Below, in pieces: positions 19,947-28,907 of a stretch of DNA of 64,000 nt. Numbering within the stretch: position 1 is the stretch's first letter; every line of letters begins with the position of its first letter. A program made the position numbers and the translations under genes. Under the pieces are notes generated by a model. It did not search any database. It saw only the letters and a list, made by a program, of their open reading frames with translations, and was not told the DNA's origin. Location: assembly GCF_004923295.1 (NCBI RefSeq), contig NZ_CP039636.1, forward strand, positions 470,001 through 534,000, written 5' to 3'. Source of the DNA: Azospirillum sp. TSH100 (GTDB lineage Bacteria > Pseudomonadota > Alphaproteobacteria > Azospirillales > Azospirillaceae).

Positions 19947-21230
19947 TCAGTCGGCGCCGGCCGTGGCGTTCGGGAGGACGGCGCCGTGCTTGGTGCCGCG
20001 CTGGCCCAGGACCAGGGCGATGATGACGAAAGCGGTCAGGTCGAAGACGGTCAGGCAGGCGAACAGCGGCTCGTACCCGATGGTGGTCGCCAACTGGCCG
20101 ATGATCAGCGAGAAGATCATGCCGCCCAGATAGCCGGCCATGCCGCCGAAACCGGTCGCCGTGGCGACATCCTGCTTTTCGAAGGTGTCGGTGACCAGGG
20201 CGTAGAGCAGGCTCGACAGCATCTGGTGGGCGAAGGCGCCGAGCGAGAACAGGAAGATCGCGGTGATCGGGCTGGCGGCGAAGCTGATCAGCGCCGGGCC
20301 GACCATGCACACCGCTCCCACGCCCACGCCGGCGATGCGGGAGTTGACCAGCGACATCCGGAAGCGCTTGACGAAGAAGGGCGACAGGTAACCGCTGAGG
20401 ATGCAGCCGATGTCACCGGCCAGGAACGGCAGCCAGGCGAACAGGGCGAACTGCTTGATGTCCATGCCGCGGGTGGAGACCATGTACAGCGGGATCCAGA
20501 AGCTGAAGGTCTGCCAGGCCGGCTCGGTCAGGAAGCGGGCGGCGGCGATGCTCCAGAACTTGCCCTTGCCAAGCACGCGCTTCATCGACGGCTTCGGCAG
20601 CTCGACATGCTCCTGGCCTTCCAGGATGTAGGCGTGCTCTTCCTTGGTCAGGCGCGGATGGTTCTCCGGGTTGCGGTACAGCATGTACCAGAGGGCGGAC
20701 ATGCCGACGCCCAGCAGACCGGTGACGAGGAAGGCTTCCTGCCAGCCATAGGTCAGCGACAGCCAGATGACGAAGGGCGGGGCGATCATCGCGCCGATCG
20801 AGCTGCCGGTGTTGAACCAGCCGGTGGCGATCGAGCGCTCCTTGGCCGGGAACCACAGGGTGGAGGTCTTGACGCCCGACGGCATGGCCGCCGCTTCGCT
20901 GACGCCCAGCAGGCCGCGGAAGAAGGCCATCGACTGCCAGCTGCCGGCCAGCGCGTGCATGGCGGCGGCAATGCCCCAGACGCCGGCGAACATCGCGTAG
21001 CCCAGCTTCAGCCCGATCAGGTCGGTGATGTAGCCGGCGACCGGCTGCATCAGGCTGTAGCAGAGCTGGAAGGCGCTGACGATGAAGGAATACTGCTCGG
21101 TCGAAAAGTGGAGCTGTTCCTTCAGCGTCGGCGCCAGGATGCCCAGAGTGTTGCGGTCGATGTAGTTGACCACGGTGCCCAGCATCATCAGGGCAAGGAT
21201 TTGCCACCGCAAACCACGGATCTTGTTCAT
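19947..21230 (-). CDS. exuT: MFS hexuronate (galacturonate/glucuronate) transporter, ExuT-like
   Basis: 427 residues, about 12 hydrophobic segments, inner membrane. The start (RWQILALMMLGTVVNYIDRN) with NYIDRNTLG after the first helix, the GVSEAAAMPSGVKTSTLWFP segment and the GWFNTGSSIGAMIAPP motif are hallmarks of the anion:cation symporter family of the MFS (ExuT, GudP, YjjL). Import of hexuronates with H+ is the expected role and fits the nearby tagaturonate reductase gene. The ribosome binding site is GAGG in TGAGGAAAAC just before the ATG. Its upstream region holds a TTAATATATCAG motif shared with uxaB. Galactonate or another sugar acid is possible as substrate. Confidence 0.85.
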   Translation of the reverse strand: MNKIRGLRWQILALMMLGTVVNYIDRNTLGILAPTLKEQLHFSTEQYSFIVSAFQLCYSLMQPVAGYITDLIGLKLGYAMFAGVWGIAAAMHALAGSWQSMAFFRGLLGVSEAAAMPSGVKTSTLWFPAKERSIATGWFNTGSSIGAMIAPPFVIWLSLTYGWQEAFLVTGLLGVGMSALWYMLYRNPENHPRLTKEEHAYILEGQEHVELPKPSMKRVLGKGKFWSIAAARFLTEPAWQTFSFWIPLYMVSTRGMDIKQFALFAWLPFLAGDIGCILSGYLSPFFVKRFRMSLVNSRIAGVGVGAVCMVGPALISFAASPITAIFLFSLGAFAHQMLSSLLYALVTDTFEKQDVATATGFGGMAGYLGGMIFSLIIGQLATTIGYEPLFACLTVFDLTAFVIIALVLGQRGTKHGAVLPNATAGAD

Positions 21231-21394
21231 GTTTTCCTCACATGCCTGCCACGGCAGGCGCCGGTGCGCACGTACAGGCCCTTAAGGCGGCGATCCTCGG
21301 GAGGGACGCCTGGCCGGCGGGTGTTCGGTGCCGGGCGACGGGGTCGCTTCCACTCCGTTTCAAGAGGGGCGGGAGCATCGCTGACGGAGTTATA

Positions 21395-21406
21395 TTAATA
21401 TATCAG
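21395..21406. promoter_or_regulatory. AT-rich operator candidate upstream of the transporter, copy 2
   Basis: TTAATATATCAG, embedded in a 12-bp palindrome TATATTAATATA (21391-21402). It is about 165 bp before the transporter start and matches the sites before nifJ and uxaB. Confidence 0.6.
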
Positions 21407-21650
21407 TGTCGGGTGCAAGCGGTTTTCCGGGGCCGCCTTCGGTTCTTGCGAAAATGTCGCAGTCCAATGATGCGGTGCGCTGATTTCTTCGCATCCGCAG
21501 CATAACCGCGCCTGTCATTCGATGGCGGCTTCTTGCTGCGACGCAGTATAATTGGGGGTTGAGAAGCCTGTTCTCCTGTTCGGATTCAAAGGCGGACTGG
21601 TCGGCCCGCTTCATCCGTATTCAGGAAGCCACAGCGCCGGTTCGCGATAA

Positions 21651-21664
21651 ATGATCTGGATCAA
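21651..21664. promoter_or_regulatory. FNR/Anr-type box upstream of nifJ
   Basis: ATGATCTGGATCAA matches the FNR consensus TTGAT-N4-ATCAA at 9 of 10 fixed positions. It lies about 350 bp before the nifJ ATG and about 420 bp before the transporter start. Oxygen-sensing control of pyruvate:flavodoxin oxidoreductase would make sense because the enzyme is oxygen-labile. Confidence 0.55.
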
Positions 21665-21791
21665 AGGTCTATCTGAGACCGTCCGCCTCTGCCGGAACCT
21701 GCCTTCGGACTGTTCCAGTTGATTCTTCCGCAGGATTGCCGGGTTTTCCGCCAATGCTGCGGTGCGACAAATTGAGGCCTTCCTTGCAAAA

Positions 21792-21803
21792 GTAATATAT
21801 CAG
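21792..21803. promoter_or_regulatory. AT-rich operator candidate upstream of nifJ, copy 3
   Basis: GTAATATATCAG differs from the transporter copy only in the first base. It is about 210 bp before the chosen nifJ start. Confidence 0.5.
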
Positions 21804-22014
21804 ACCGTGGTGCAGCGCAGAAGGACGGCACCCGGAAATTCCGCATTGGACTGACCAGCGTCAATGTGTCCAGCCCGCTCCGGGCCGACCATTCCCTCTG
21901 GCCGACAGCCGTTTCCTGACGCCCGCCGTGCCGGCATTTCAAAGCTCTGCCGGCCTCCGTCATCGAAGACGCCTCATGGAGACGATCGTCGCCAGCACAA
22001 AGGAATTTTCCGGC

Positions 22015-25000
22015 ATGACCCACAGCCCGACCTCCACCGCCTCCGTCAGCCCCGTCCCGGCATCCCCCCTCATGGCCCGCATCATGGACGGCAACGAGGC
22101 GGCGGCCTCCGTGGCCTATCGCGCCAGCGACGTCATCGCGATCTACCCCATCACGCCAAGCTCGCCGATGGGGGAATTCGCCGACGAATGGTCGGCGGCG
22201 CGCCGTCCCAACCTGTGGGGCAGCGTGCCGCAGGTGGTGGAGATGCAGTCGGAAGGCGGTGCCGCCGGTGCGGTCCATGGCGCCTTGCAGGCCGGGGCGC
22301 TGGCGACGACCTTCACGGCGTCGCAGGGCCTGCTGCTGATGATCCCCAACATGTACAAGATCGCCGGAGAGCTGACGCCATTCTGCATGCATGTGGCGGC
22401 GCGCACGCTGGCGACCCATGCGCTGTCGATCTTCGGCGACCATTCCGACGTGATGGCCTGCCGCCAGACCGGCTTCGCCATGCTCGCCTCGGCCAATGTG
22501 CAGGAAGCGCAGGATCTGGCGCTGGTCGCCCATGCCGCCACCTTGCGCGCCCGCGTCCCCTTCCTGCATTTTTTCGACGGCTTCCGCACCTCGCACGAAT
22601 TCAACTGCGTCGCGCCGCTGGCCGACGACGATTTGCGCGCCCTGATCGAGGAGCCTTGCGTCGATGCGCACCGCCGCCGCGGCCTGACGCCCGACCATCC
22701 GGTCGTTCGCGGCACGGCGCAGAATCCCGACGTGTTCTTCCAGGCCCGTGAAGCCGCCAACCCCTGGTACGATGCCTGTCCGGCCATCGTGCAGGAGATG
22801 ATGGACCAGCTGGCCGCCCGCACCGGCCGCGCCTATCACCTGTTCGACTATCACGGCCATCCACAGGCGGAGCGGGTGGTGGTGGTGATGGGATCGGGGG
22901 CGGAGACCTGCAATGGCACGGTTGACCGGCTGGTCGGGCAGGGCGAGCGCGTCGGCTGCCTGACCGTCCGGCTGTTCCGGCCCTTCGCCATCGCCGATTT
23001 CGTCGCCGCCCTGCCGGCGACGGTGCGCCGCATCGCCGTGCTCGACCGCACCAAGGAACCGGGGGCGGTCGCCGACCCGCTCTATCTCGACGTGGTCGCC
23101 GCTTTGGCCGAGGCCCGCGCCGCCGACCCGACTGCCGTTGATCCCATGGTGATCGCCGGCCGCTACGGCTTGTCGTCCAAGGAATTCAACCCTGCCATGG
23201 CGAAGGCGGTGTTCGACGAGTTGGGCCGCGACCGGCCGAAGCGCCGCTTCACCATCGGCATCACCGACGACGTCACCCACCATTCTATCCCCTGGGACCC
23301 GAATTGGGCGGTGGAGGAGCCGGGGGTCTCCCGTGCCGTGTTCTTCGGTCTGGGCGCCGACGGCACGGTGGGCGCCAACAAGAACTCGCTGAAGATCATC
23401 CAGTCGCGCAGCGGCGGCCATGCCCAGGCCTATTTCGTCTATGACAGCCGTAAGTCCGGTTCGACCACCGTGTCGCACCTGCGCTTTTCCAAGGAGCCGA
23501 TCCGCGCGCCCTACCTGATCGGTCAGGCCCAGTTCGTCGCCTGCCACCATCTGCCGCTGATGGAGCGGGTCGAGGTGGTTGAGATGGCCGCCCCCGGCGC
23601 CACCATCCTGCTGAACGCTCCCGGCACGCCTGAGCAGGTGTGGGACGCGCTGCCGGCGGAGGTCCAGCGCCTTTGCATCGAGCGCAGGCTGTCGCTGCAC
23701 GCCATCGATGCCGGTGCCGTCGCGCGGGAAGTCGGCCTCGGCCGCCGGGTCAACACCATCATGCAGACCTGTTTCTTCGCCCTTGCCAAGGTGATGCCGG
23801 TCGAGGACGCCATCGCCGAGATCAAGGCGGCGATCCGCAAGACCTACGCCCGCCGTGGCGAGGCGCTGGTGGCGCGCAACATCGCCGCCGTCGATCAGGC
23901 GCTGACCCATCTCCGCCCCGTTCCGGTTTCCGACCGCGTTACCGCCGACCATGATCGCCCGGCCCCGGTGCCGGAGACCGCGCCCGACTTCGTCAAGCGC
24001 GTCACCGCCATGATGATCGCCGGCCATGGCGACCGGCTGCCGGTGTCCGCCTTCCCGGTCGACGGCACATGGCCGACCGGCACCTCCAAATACGAACGCC
24101 GCAGCATCGCGGCGGAGGCGCCGGGCTGGAACGCCGACCTCTGCATCGAGTGCAACAAGTGCGTGCTGGTCTGTCCGCATGCCGCCATCCGGGCCACCGT
24201 GGTGCCGGAGTCGGCGCTGGCCGGCGCGCCGGCCGGATTCGAGACGATTCCCTACAAGGGCCGCGAGTTCCCAGGCGGCCGCTATCGCCTGCAAGCCTCG
24301 CCGGCCGACTGCACCGGCTGCACGCTGTGCGTCGCCGCCTGTCCCGCGGAGGAGAAGGGCGCCTCAGGAAGGGAAAAGGGCGGCCGCAAGGCGTTGGAGA
24401 TGCGGCCGATCCAGGCGCTGGCCGGCCAGCAGGAGGCCTTCGACTTCTTCCGCGGCCTGCCCGCCATCCCGCGCGAGTCGGTGCCCGTCACCGTCAAGCA
24501 CAGCCAGTTTCTCGAACCGCTGTTCGAGTTCTCCGGCGCCTGCGCCGGCTGCGGCGAGACGCCCTACATCAAGATGCTGACCCAGCTGTTCGGCGACCGC
24601 ATGGTGATGGCGAACGCCACCGGCTGCTCGTCGATCTATGGCGGCAACCTGCCGACCACGCCCTACACCACCGATGCCAGCGGCCATGGTCCGGCCTGGG
24701 CCAATTCGCTGTTCGAGGACAATGCCGAATTCGGCCTCGGCTTGCGCGTCGCCATCGACCAGATGGCCGAACAGGCGCGTGACACGCTGGGCCTGCTGTC
24801 GGCGCAGCTTGAACCGGGGCTGGTCACCGCGCTTCTGGAGGCCGACCAATCCGACTCCGCCGGCATCGCCGCGCAGCGGACCCGCGCCGCCACGCTGATG
24901 GGACAGCTCGCGGCGCTGAAGGACCCGCTGGCCCGCCGGCTGGAGCAGCTGGCCGACTATCTGGTCCGCAAATGCGTGTGGATCGTCGGCGGCGACGGCT

Positions 25001-25617
25001 GGGCCTACGACATCGGCTATGGCGGGCTCGACCATGCGCTGGCATCGGGCCGTGACGTGAACATCCTGGTGATGGATACGGAGGTCTATTCCAACACCGG
25101 CGGCCAGCAGTCCAAGGCCACCCCCATCGGCGCCTCGGCCAAGTTCGCCACCGCCGGCCGGTCGGCGGCCAAGAAGGATCTGGGGCTGATGGCGATGGCC
25201 TACGACCATGTCTATGTCGGCCGCACCGCCTTCGGCGCCCGCGACAGCCACACGCTGAACGCCCTGATCGAGGCCGAGTCCTACCAGGGCCCGTCTCTGG
25301 TCCTGGCCTACAGCCATTGCGTCGCCCATGGCTACGAGCTGTCGCACGGGCTGGAGCACCAGAAGCTGGCGGTGGACAGCGGCCACTGGTCGCTCTACCG
25401 CCGCGACCCGCGCCGGCTGGCCGACGGCAAGACCGCCCTGCAGCTGGACAGCGGCGCCCCCTCGGCCGGGCTCGCCGCCTTCATGGCCGGGGAATCGCGC
25501 TTCAGCGCGGTTGAGCGCGCCAACCCCGAGCGCTACCACGCGCTCCTTGATGAAGCCGAGGCGGAGATTCGCCGCAAGCGCCACCTGTTCGAGCATATGG
25601 CGGGGTTCAAGGAGTAG
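22015..25617 (+). CDS. nifJ: Pyruvate:ferredoxin/flavodoxin oxidoreductase
   Basis: 1,200 residues, the usual length of single-chain PFOR/NifJ. It oxidises pyruvate with CoA to acetyl-CoA and CO2 and passes electrons to ferredoxin or flavodoxin. Visible parts: N-terminal pyrimidine domain (MDGNEAAASVAYRASDVIAI, YPITPSSPMGE), two [4Fe-4S] motifs (CIECNKCVLVCP near residue 711, CTGCTLCVAACP near 767), the proximal-cluster CAGCGE near 842, and the TPP-binding GDGWAYDIGYGG near 992 followed by MDTEVYSNTGGQQSKATP. ATG 22015 was chosen for its AAGGA site 10 bases upstream and its closeness to MDGNEAAA; in-frame starts at 21976 and 21928 also exist. With no nif cluster in view, a general fermentative role is as likely as nitrogenase electron supply. 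Confidence 0.95.
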   Translation: MTHSPTSTASVSPVPASPLMARIMDGNEAAASVAYRASDVIAIYPITPSSPMGEFADEWSAARRPNLWGSVPQVVEMQSEGGAAGAVHGALQAGALATTFTASQGLLLMIPNMYKIAGELTPFCMHVAARTLATHALSIFGDHSDVMACRQTGFAMLASANVQEAQDLALVAHAATLRARVPFLHFFDGFRTSHEFNCVAPLADDDLRALIEEPCVDAHRRRGLTPDHPVVRGTAQNPDVFFQAREAANPWYDACPAIVQEMMDQLAARTGRAYHLFDYHGHPQAERVVVVMGSGAETCNGTVDRLVGQGERVGCLTVRLFRPFAIADFVAALPATVRRIAVLDRTKEPGAVADPLYLDVVAALAEARAADPTAVDPMVIAGRYGLSSKEFNPAMAKAVFDELGRDRPKRRFTIGITDDVTHHSIPWDPNWAVEEPGVSRAVFFGLGADGTVGANKNSLKIIQSRSGGHAQAYFVYDSRKSGSTTVSHLRFSKEPIRAPYLIGQAQFVACHHLPLMERVEVVEMAAPGATILLNAPGTPEQVWDALPAEVQRLCIERRLSLHAIDAGAVAREVGLGRRVNTIMQTCFFALAKVMPVEDAIAEIKAAIRKTYARRGEALVARNIAAVDQALTHLRPVPVSDRVTADHDRPAPVPETAPDFVKRVTAMMIAGHGDRLPVSAFPVDGTWPTGTSKYERRSIAAEAPGWNADLCIECNKCVLVCPHAAIRATVVPESALAGAPAGFETIPYKGREFPGGRYRLQASPADCTGCTLCVAACPAEEKGASGREKGGRKALEMRPIQALAGQQEAFDFFRGLPAIPRESVPVTVKHSQFLEPLFEFSGACAGCGETPYIKMLTQLFGDRMVMANATGCSSIYGGNLPTTPYTTDASGHGPAWANSLFEDNAEFGLGLRVAIDQMAEQARDTLGLLSAQLEPGLVTALLEADQSDSAGIAAQRTRAATLMGQLAALKDPLARRLEQLADYLVRKCVWIVGGDGWAYDIGYGGLDHALASGRDVNILVMDTEVYSNTGGQQSKATPIGASAKFATAGRSAAKKDLGLMAMAYDHVYVGRTAFGARDSHTLNALIEAESYQGPSLVLAYSHCVAHGYELSHGLEHQKLAVDSGHWSLYRRDPRRLADGKTALQLDSGAPSAGLAAFMAGESRFSAVERANPERYHALLDEAEAEIRRKRHLFEHMAGFKE

Positions 25618-25620
25618 GGG

Positions 25621-25680
25621 CGACTGCCCCCACCCTGCCCCTCCCCGCCCAGCGGGGGAGGGGCAGGGTGGGGGCAGTCG
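25621..25680. repeat. Perfect 26-bp inverted repeat downstream of nifJ
   Basis: Arms 25621-25646 and 25655-25680 are perfectly complementary (rich in C on one side and G on the other) around an 8-base loop GCCCAGCG. It begins 3 bases after the nifJ stop. There is no T-run, so it looks more like a repetitive extragenic palindrome than a classical terminator, though it would form a very stable hairpin. Confidence 0.8.
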
Positions 25681-25729
25681 AAGCCAACATCCTCACCACA
25701 ATGCCGCACCCTTTTCCTCTTGCCCAGGG

Positions 25730-25743
25730 TATTAATATATTAG
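25730..25743. promoter_or_regulatory. AT-rich operator candidate upstream of uxaB, copy 4
   Basis: TATTAATATATTAG, followed by a further AT stretch (TATATT to 25749). It is about 78 bp before the uxaB ATG, in a typical promoter/operator position, and is an exact inverted match of copy 1 at 19787-19800. Confidence 0.6.
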
Positions 25744-25820
25744 TATATTGAACCCATCGCCCGTGCCTGCCTCCCATGCGCCGGGCTCCGATCTTCAGCT
25801 CCCCTTAAGGATGCCCAGTC

Positions 25821-27326
25821 ATGCGTTCCCTGACCCGTGACCAGCTTGCCGGTGGCGCGTTCGACGTCGCCCACACCGACGGCGCTCCGACCCTGCCCGT
25901 GACCATCCTCCAGATCGGCGACGGCAATTTCCTGCGCGGTTTCGTCGATTGGATGGTCGATGTCGCCAACGGCCAGGGGCTGACCAAAGCCGGTGTCGCC
26001 ATCGCGCAGCCGCTGGATCAGGGCATCGCCCCGCTGCTGAAGGCACAGGACAACCTCTACACCGTCCTGCTGCGCGGCATCGAGAACGGGCGCGAGGTCG
26101 AATCCCGCCGTGTCGTCTCCTGCGTCTCGGAGGCGCTGAACCCCCATGCCGACTGGGCGCGGATGGTCGAGCTGGCGACGTCGCCGGCCCTGCGCTTCCT
26201 CGTCTCCAACACCACCGAAGCCGGCATCGCCGACCGCGAGGAGGCCCATGCGCCCGGCACCTGTCCCGACAGCTTCCCGGCCAAGGTCGCGGCGCTGCTG
26301 CATGCCCGCTACAAAGCGCTGGGCGGTACCGCCGACAGCGGGTTGGTCTTCCTGCCCTGCGAGCTGATCGAGGCCAACGGCAGCAACCTGAAGCGCATCG
26401 TCCTGGCCCATGCCAAGCGCTGGGGTCTGGAAGCGGGTTTTGCCGACTGGGTCGAGACGCACAACCATTTCCTGAACACGCTGGTCGACCGCATCGTCCC
26501 CGGCTATCCGAAGGACGAGGCGGCCGCCCTCAGCGCCAAATGGGGCTATGAGGACAGGCTGGCCGTCGCCGCCGAGCCCTTCCATGTCTGGGTGATCGAG
26601 GGCCCGGCCCATCTGGCCGAGGAACTGCCGCTGCACAAGGCCGGCCTCAACGTGGTGTGGACTGACGACCTCCAGCCCTACCGCACCCGCAAGGTCCGCA
26701 TCCTGAACGGCGCCCACACCGCCAGCGCGCTGGCCGCCCATTGCGCCGGGCTCGACACCGTCAAGTCGATGATGGACGATCCGACCGTGTCGGCCTACCT
26801 GAACAAGGTGATGTTCGAGGAGATCGTCCCCTACGTTCCCCTGCCGGAGGCCGAACGCCAGGATTACGCCCGCACCATCATGGAGCGCTTCAGCAATCCC
26901 TATATCCGGCACGAGCTGATCTCGATCACGCTGAACTCGGTGTCGAAATGGCAGGTGCGCGTCCTGCCCAGCCTGAAGGACGCGGTGGTCCGCGACGGTG
27001 CGGCCCCCGCCGGCCTGTCCTTCTCGCTGGCGGCGCTCCTGCGCTTCTATCGCGGCGCTCTGGCCGACGGCGCCTACACCGGTACGCGCGAGGCCGGAGC
27101 CTATCCGATCAGCGACAATGCCGATGTGATCGCCGTCATGGCGGCCGCCTGGGCCGCCAACGCGGGTGATGCCAAGGCTCTGGTTGCCGCCGTCCTGTCC
27201 GACACCCGCCTTTGGAAGGAGGACCTGACCGCCATCCCCGGCCTCGCCGCCCGGGTGGCCGACAGCCTCGCCGCCATCGAGGCGAAGGGCATGAAGGCGG
27301 CGATGACGGAACTGGTGGCAGCATGA
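25821..27326 (+). CDS. uxaB: Tagaturonate reductase (altronate oxidoreductase), mannitol dehydrogenase family
   Basis: 501 residues, close to E. coli UxaB. It reduces D-tagaturonate to D-altronate with NADH in galacturonate breakdown. Seen: N-terminal Rossmann start ILQIGDGNFLRGFVDWMVD near residue 30, FLPCELIEANGSNLKRIVL near 175, the helical C-domain with RTRKVRILNGAHTASA near 290 (the lysine and asparagine are the conserved polyol-dehydrogenase catalytic residues) and NPYIRHELISITLNSVSKW. The ribosome binding site AAGGA (25807-25811) lies 9 bases before the ATG. The partner enzymes UxaC and UxaA are not in the window. The ExuT-like transporter and LacI regulator nearby support a hexuronate role. 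Fructuronate reductase (UxuB) is the main alternative. Confidence 0.88.
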   Translation: MRSLTRDQLAGGAFDVAHTDGAPTLPVTILQIGDGNFLRGFVDWMVDVANGQGLTKAGVAIAQPLDQGIAPLLKAQDNLYTVLLRGIENGREVESRRVVSCVSEALNPHADWARMVELATSPALRFLVSNTTEAGIADREEAHAPGTCPDSFPAKVAALLHARYKALGGTADSGLVFLPCELIEANGSNLKRIVLAHAKRWGLEAGFADWVETHNHFLNTLVDRIVPGYPKDEAAALSAKWGYEDRLAVAAEPFHVWVIEGPAHLAEELPLHKAGLNVVWTDDLQPYRTRKVRILNGAHTASALAAHCAGLDTVKSMMDDPTVSAYLNKVMFEEIVPYVPLPEAERQDYARTIMERFSNPYIRHELISITLNSVSKWQVRVLPSLKDAVVRDGAAPAGLSFSLAALLRFYRGALADGAYTGTREAGAYPISDNADVIAVMAAAWAANAGDAKALVAAVLSDTRLWKEDLTAIPGLAARVADSLAAIEAKGMKAAMTELVAA

Positions 27327-27350
27327 TGCAGCGGCCCTGACCGTAACACA

Positions 27351-27376
27351 GGGGGCGCGTCCGCAGTGGCGCCCCC
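27351..27376. other. GC-rich hairpin between uxaB and the next gene
   Basis: GGGGGCGC (27351-27358) pairs with GCGCCCCC (27369-27376) around a 10-base loop. It lacks a T-run and may be a weak terminator or attenuating structure between uxaB and the downstream small gene. Confidence 0.4.
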
Positions 27377-27388
27377 CGAAGGTGCAGG

Positions 27389-27709
27389 ATGATGACACCC
27401 CTTCTGAACCGGCGCATCGCCGAACTCGAACTCGACGCCGCGGTGCTGCGCCATCGCCTGCTGCATGTCCCGCTGGCGATGCAAGAGGATTGCAACCTGC
27501 GGGCAAGCCATAGGATCATCGGCCGCGAAGCGCTGAGCCTGTTCCGGGCCGTCCGGCAGGAGACGCGCGACGGTGACGACGGGAGCGAGTGCGACGAGGC
27601 GCTCAGCCGGATCGAGGCCGCCTATCGGCTTGTCCACGAAGCGATAGCGGTCCTGGCTGATCTGATCCTTGCCGAGCCTGCTGCCGCCGGTCCGCCGACG
27701 CGGCACTGA
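27389..27709 (+). CDS. Small hypothetical helical protein
   Basis: 106 residues, predicted mostly helical from its Leu/Ala/Arg/Glu-rich sequence (RRIAELELDAAVLRHRLLHV, DEALSRIEAAYRLVHEAIAV). It has no signal peptide, cysteine motif or recognised domain. It sits between uxaB and the LacI gene, 62 bp after one and 34 bp before the other, so it may share their transcript. Two adjacent ATGs (27389, 27392) follow GGTGCAGGAT, a modest ribosome binding site. The plus-strand frame and operon-like spacing argue for a real gene, but no function can be given. Confidence 0.55.
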   Translation: MMTPLLNRRIAELELDAAVLRHRLLHVPLAMQEDCNLRASHRIIGREALSLFRAVRQETRDGDDGSECDEALSRIEAAYRLVHEAIAVLADLILAEPAAAGPPTRH

Positions 27710-27743
27710 CGGGCCGCATCCAGATGCGTGAGGAAGACCGACG

Positions 27744-28808
27744 ATGCAGACGACAGAGACCAGGAAGCGGACGCGCCGCGGCACCCAGCGGGTGACGATG
27801 ACCGACGTGGCGGCCGCCGCCGACGTGTCGCCCAGCACCGTTTCGCTCTATCTCCGCCGGCCGGAGTCGGTGTCGCGCCATCTGGCCGAACGCATCGCGC
27901 GGGTGATCGACGAGATGGGCTATGTGCCCAACCTGGTCGCCGGCAGCCTCGCCGCCGCGCGCAGCCGCACCGTCGGCGTCATCCTGCCGTCCATCCTGAA
28001 TTCCTTCTTTGCCGAGACCTACAACACGCTCCAGGGCATGTTCCAGGCGGCGCATTACCAGACCCTGCTCGGCGTCAGCGAATTCAGCCCGGAGGAGGAG
28101 GAAAGCCTGATCCGCGCCTTTCTCGCCTGGTCGCCGGCAGCGATGGTGGTGACCGGCTTCCACCACACCGAACGGACCCGCGCCATGCTGGCCTCCTGCG
28201 GAGTGCCGGTGGTCGAGATGTGGGACATGCCCGGCCACCCCGGTGAGGCGGTCAACATCAGCGTCGGCTTCTCGCATTTCGAGGTCGGCCGCATGCAGAC
28301 CAGCCACCTCTACGACCAGGGCAGCCGCAAGGTCGCCTACATCGGCGCCGCCGCCCACCAGGATCTGCGCGTCCGCAGCCGCACCGACGGCTACGAGGCG
28401 GAGGTGATGCGCCGCGGCCTGCACGATCCCATCGACTTCACCGTCCCCGACGCCGCGACGACCGAGGTCGGCCGCTGGCTGATCGACGAGATCCTGACCC
28501 GCCATCCCGACATCGACGGCGTGGTCTGCTCCAACGACGCGCTGGCGCTGGGGGTGCTGTTCGAGGTGACCCGCCGCGACCTGCGCGTGCCCGACGATCT
28601 GGCGGTGGTGGGATTCGGCGATCTGCCCTTCAGCGGTTCCTGTCCGCCGCCGCTGACCACCGTCCGCCCGCCCCAGCGAGAGATCGGCCGCCTCAGCGCC
28701 ACGCAAATCCTGGCGGCCCTCGATGGAGTCCGGGTGACGCCGAAGCACCACAATCTGGATTGCGAGTTGGTGATCCGCGGCAGCACCCGGCCGGCGAAAG
28801 CCAAATAG
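27744..28808 (+). CDS. LacI/GntR-type transcriptional regulator
   Basis: 354 residues: N-terminal helix-turn-helix (VTMTDVAAAADVSPSTVSLY, with DVSPSTVS the recognition region), hinge (AGSLAAARSRTVGVILPSIL), then a periplasmic-binding-like sugar domain to the end (DGVVCSNDALALGVLFEV near residue 255, DLAVVGFGDLPFSGSCPPPL near 285). It resembles the GntR (gluconate) branch of LacI regulators, which usually sense sugar acids. Being downstream of uxaB, it is a natural candidate controller of the transporter, uxaB and perhaps nifJ. The ribosome binding site is GAGGAAG just upstream. No motif copy was found directly before this gene, so autoregulation is not obvious. Confidence 0.88.
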   Translation: MQTTETRKRTRRGTQRVTMTDVAAAADVSPSTVSLYLRRPESVSRHLAERIARVIDEMGYVPNLVAGSLAAARSRTVGVILPSILNSFFAETYNTLQGMFQAAHYQTLLGVSEFSPEEEESLIRAFLAWSPAAMVVTGFHHTERTRAMLASCGVPVVEMWDMPGHPGEAVNISVGFSHFEVGRMQTSHLYDQGSRKVAYIGAAAHQDLRVRSRTDGYEAEVMRRGLHDPIDFTVPDAATTEVGRWLIDEILTRHPDIDGVVCSNDALALGVLFEVTRRDLRVPDDLAVVGFGDLPFSGSCPPPLTTVRPPQREIGRLSATQILAALDGVRVTPKHHNLDCELVIRGSTRPAKAK

Positions 28809-28907
28809 GAGATTGGACGGAAGCTCGGCCAGGTCGGCGCAGGTCCGGAACCACGTCAGATTTATGCGATTCGTCCCGAGCCATTGCTCGTAATTCCTGA
28901 AACACCC

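Larger units (their letters stand above)
21231..22014. promoter_or_regulatory. 784-bp divergent control region between transporter and nifJ
   Basis: No convincing gene lies here. It holds the transporter promoter side (motif copy at 21395-21406), an FNR-like box (21651-21664), and the nifJ side with another motif copy at 21792-21803. Several stretches (21390-21410, 21520-21560, 21785-21805) are AT-rich compared with the flanks. No sigma-54 element with correct GG-N10-GC spacing was found. Confidence 0.6.

Noticed and set aside
21665..22014. Sigma-54/NifA promoter for nifJ
   Set aside because: The nearest candidate (GGCCTTCCTTGC near 21776-21787) has only 8 bases between GG and GC where 10 are needed, and no TGT-N10-ACA NifA site was convincing.
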